DNA of 6,276 nt from Microcystis aeruginosa W13-11 (GTDB lineage: Bacteria > Cyanobacteriota > Cyanobacteriia > Cyanobacteriales > Microcystaceae): NCBI GenBank assembly GCA_009995705.1, contig JAADBR010000186.1, positions 1-6,276 on the forward strand, read 5' to 3'. Below the pieces are notes generated by a model that had not been told where the DNA came from, ran no database searches, and was given only the letters and a program-made list of their open reading frames with translations. Shown piece by piece: positions 4,906 to 6,276 of this stretch. How positions within the stretch are numbered: position 1 is the stretch's first letter; each line of letters starts with the position of its first letter. A program made the position numbers and the translations under genes.

Positions 4906-5160
4906 GTGAATATTATTGAACTAATCGGGATCGTGGCGGGAATATTAACCACTGTCTCCTTTTTACCCCAAGTGATTAAAACTTGGCGTTATCGTTCGGC
5001 TAAGGACTTGTCCCTCACTATGTTTATTTGCTTTTGTCTGGGGGTTTTTCTTTGGCTCATCTACGGGATTTATATGAGCAGTAAACCGATTATTATCGCT
5101 AATTTTGTTACTTTTATCTTAGCGGGGACAATTCTCTATTTTAAGATTAAATATGATTAA
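4906..5160 (+). CDS. SemiSWEET sugar transporter (MtN3/PQ-loop family)
   Basis: An 84-residue three-helix membrane protein of the bacterial semiSWEET family, which works as a dimer and carries small sugars across the cytoplasmic membrane by facilitated diffusion. Helices lie at about residues 4-22, 36-57 and 61-79. The PQ motif is at P21-Q22, followed by the typical cytoplasmic loop KTWRYRSAKDLSL (25-37). Helix 2 carries WLIYG (50-54) and helix 3 the conserved asparagine N66 in ANFVTF, expected to face the substrate. The length is that of the family, so the gene is complete. It starts with GTG, supported by a strong GAGGA ribosome-binding site. It stands alone: a repeat-rich spacer separates it from the transpeptidase gene, and one base after its stop begins the long hairpin at 5162-5233. 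No sugar-metabolism gene is nearby to suggest the substrate. The wider PQ-loop family includes non-sugar carriers, but size and motifs favour semiSWEET. Confidence 0.9.
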   Translation: MNIIELIGIVAGILTTVSFLPQVIKTWRYRSAKDLSLTMFICFCLGVFLWLIYGIYMSSKPIIIANFVTFILAGTILYFKIKYD

Positions 5161-5161
5161 A

Positions 5162-5233
5162 TTGACAATCCCTTGCAACCCTATTGGCTCACGTCAACGA
5201 AGGCAGCAGGCGGTTGGCAGGGGGCCGTGTCAA
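5162..5233 (+). other. Long imperfect hairpin between semiSWEET and tnpB
   Basis: TTGACA (5162-5167) pairs with TGTCAA (5228-5233). Inside, after a small internal loop, the CCCTTG block (5170-5175) pairs with 5218-5223 (one G-T pair), and CAACC (5176-5180) pairs with GGTTG (5212-5216) around one bulged G. The loop is 31 bases. It is not followed by a T-run, so it is not a classical terminator. It could be the left-end secondary structure of the insertion carrying tnpB, or an mRNA 3'-end structure of the semiSWEET transcript. Confidence 0.45.
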
Positions 5234-5283
5234 CTTAAAGAATTTTGTGTTAAAATATTGATACCCAGTCAAGCAATGTCAAA

Positions 5284-6276
5284 ATGTTTGTACTAGAATA
5301 CAAGGTTAAGCCAAAACCTAATCAGATAGAAGCCATTAATGAGGCAATACGGACAACTCAATTTGTTCGGAATAAAGTTCTGCGTTATTGGGTGGATAAT
5401 CCTGGTGTTGGCAAAAAAGAGTTATTTCGGTACAACACAGCATTAAGGAAAGAGTTTAAATTTGTTGATGATTTAAACTCCCATGCTTGCCAGACTGCTG
5501 TAGAAAGAACCTTGCGGTCAATTACTCGGTTTTACGATAATTGCCAAAATCAAGTTAAAGGAAAGAAAGACTACCCTAAGTTTAAAAGACATTCCCGTTC
5601 CGTTGAGTATAAAGTATCTGGATGGAAGCTATCAAAAGATAAACGTCATATTACCTTTACAGACAAAAAAGGTATTGGTACTCTTAAACTGATTGGCTCT
5701 AGAGATATTAATTATTATCAACCAGACCAGATTAAACGGGTAAGAATCCTTAATCGTGCCGATGGTTATTATGGGCAGTTTTGCCTTAAATTAGACCCCA
5801 GAGACACTATTAAACCTTTAACACCTTCCCAGAAAGCTACTGGGATTGATGTGGGATTAAAGTTTTTCTTAGTAGATAGCGAAGGCAATCAAGTTGATTG
5901 TCCGAACTACTATCGAAAAGCTGAAAAACAACTAAAACGATTAAAGAGGAAAAAGTCAAAGAAATACCGTAAGGGTAAAAAACAATCTCGTAATTATCAC
6001 AAGGCTAGAAGGCGATATGCTCAGAAACATTTAAGAGTAAGTAGGCAACGAGAAGAGTTTGTCAAGAGTGTGGCACTCCGTTTAGTTAAGTCTAACGACC
6101 CAATCGCCTATGAAAACTTAAATGTCAAAAGCATGGTTAAGAATCGTCATTTAGCTGAGTCAATAACCGATGCAGGATGGTCTGTTCTTAGGCAATGGCT
6201 AGAGTATTTTGGGGACAAATACGGCAAGTTAACTATCGCTGTCTCACCTCATAATACGTCTCAAAATTGTGCTAAT
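5284..6276 (+). CDS. tnpB: TnpB-family RNA-guided endonuclease of an IS605/IS607-type element (5' part)
   Basis: The frame is open from the ATG at 5284 to the window end, 331 codons without a stop, so the gene continues beyond. The N-terminus (MFVLEYKVKPKPNQ, then AIRTTQFVRNKVLRYW) is typical of cyanobacterial TnpB/OrfB. Next come the WED/REC-like region and a very basic stretch (about 215-255, mostly K, R, Q, Y). The RuvC core shows the first catalytic Asp, D189 in GIDVG, and the Glu, E277 in AYENLNVKSM. SQNC (326-329) supplies the first zinc-finger cysteine; the remaining cysteines and the last catalytic Asp lie outside the window. TnpB proteins are guided by an RNA from the element's right end, cut DNA next to a short motif and help the element persist. 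No tnpA transposase is upstream, so this is a TnpB-only element or has tnpA elsewhere. The ribosome-binding site is weak. An upstream ATG at 5276 is out of frame and soon stopped. Confidence 0.9.
   Translation, partial: MFVLEYKVKPKPNQIEAINEAIRTTQFVRNKVLRYWVDNPGVGKKELFRYNTALRKEFKFVDDLNSHACQTAVERTLRSITRFYDNCQNQVKGKKDYPKFKRHSRSVEYKVSGWKLSKDKRHITFTDKKGIGTLKLIGSRDINYYQPDQIKRVRILNRADGYYGQFCLKLDPRDTIKPLTPSQKATGIDVGLKFFLVDSEGNQVDCPNYYRKAEKQLKRLKRKKSKKYRKGKKQSRNYHKARRRYAQKHLRVSRQREEFVKSVALRLVKSNDPIAYENLNVKSMVKNRHLAESITDAGWSVLRQWLEYFGDKYGKLTIAVSPHNTSQNCAN

Larger units (their letters stand above)
5162..6276 (+). mobile_element. Left part of a TnpB-carrying insertion element
   Basis: The tnpB gene implies an IS200/IS605- or IS607-type element, or an IS1341-like TnpB-only relative. 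The left boundary is not certain; the best guess is within or near the hairpin at 5162-5233, because such elements have subterminal hairpins. The right end and guide-RNA region are outside the window. Confidence 0.45.

Overview
The window looks like chromosomal DNA of a repeat-rich, moderately AT-rich cyanobacterium. A Microcystis-like genome is the best guess, but this rests on style rather than a marker gene. The clues are a complete HIP1 octamer (GCGATCGC, 1427-1434) with many near-copies, three tracts of heptanucleotide tandem repeats, a short MITE-like hairpin element, a TnpB-type transposon gene, and proteins of cyanobacterial flavour (a YRG-repeat membrane protein, a stand-alone semiSWEET).

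Layout. 1-142: no gene seen. 143-574 (-): small membrane protein with three KYRGA repeats, whose stop codon lies inside a heptamer repeat. 575-1158: a long gene-free stretch that is not empty. It holds back-to-back divergent promoters (659-689 on -, 696-724 on +), nested stems and a textbook Rho-independent terminator (927-959), together suggesting an undescribed small RNA of about 230 nt. 1159-2733 (-): a two-gene operon for a Wzm/Wzt-type polysaccharide ABC exporter, permease first, the two frames abutting exactly. 2734-3076: its promoter and several inverted repeats. 3077-3952 (-): a DrrA-type ABC ATPase without a permease beside it. 4117-4617 (+): a secreted L,D-transpeptidase. 4615-4706: a 92-bp hairpin element starting on that gene's stop codon, followed by a repeat-filled spacer. 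4906-5160 (+): a semiSWEET sugar transporter. 5162-5233: a long imperfect hairpin. 5284-6276 (+): the first 331 codons of a TnpB-family RNA-guided nuclease, cut off by the window end inside its zinc finger.

How the parts relate. Several genes have cell-envelope roles (polysaccharide export, peptidoglycan cross-linking, membrane transport), but strand changes and repeat-filled spacers show they are separate transcription units; only the Wzm/Wzt pair is a convincing operon. The right third has been shaped by mobile DNA. The most novel-looking item is the putative structured RNA at about 731-959; next are the hairpin element at the transpeptidase stop codon and the hairpin ahead of tnpB.
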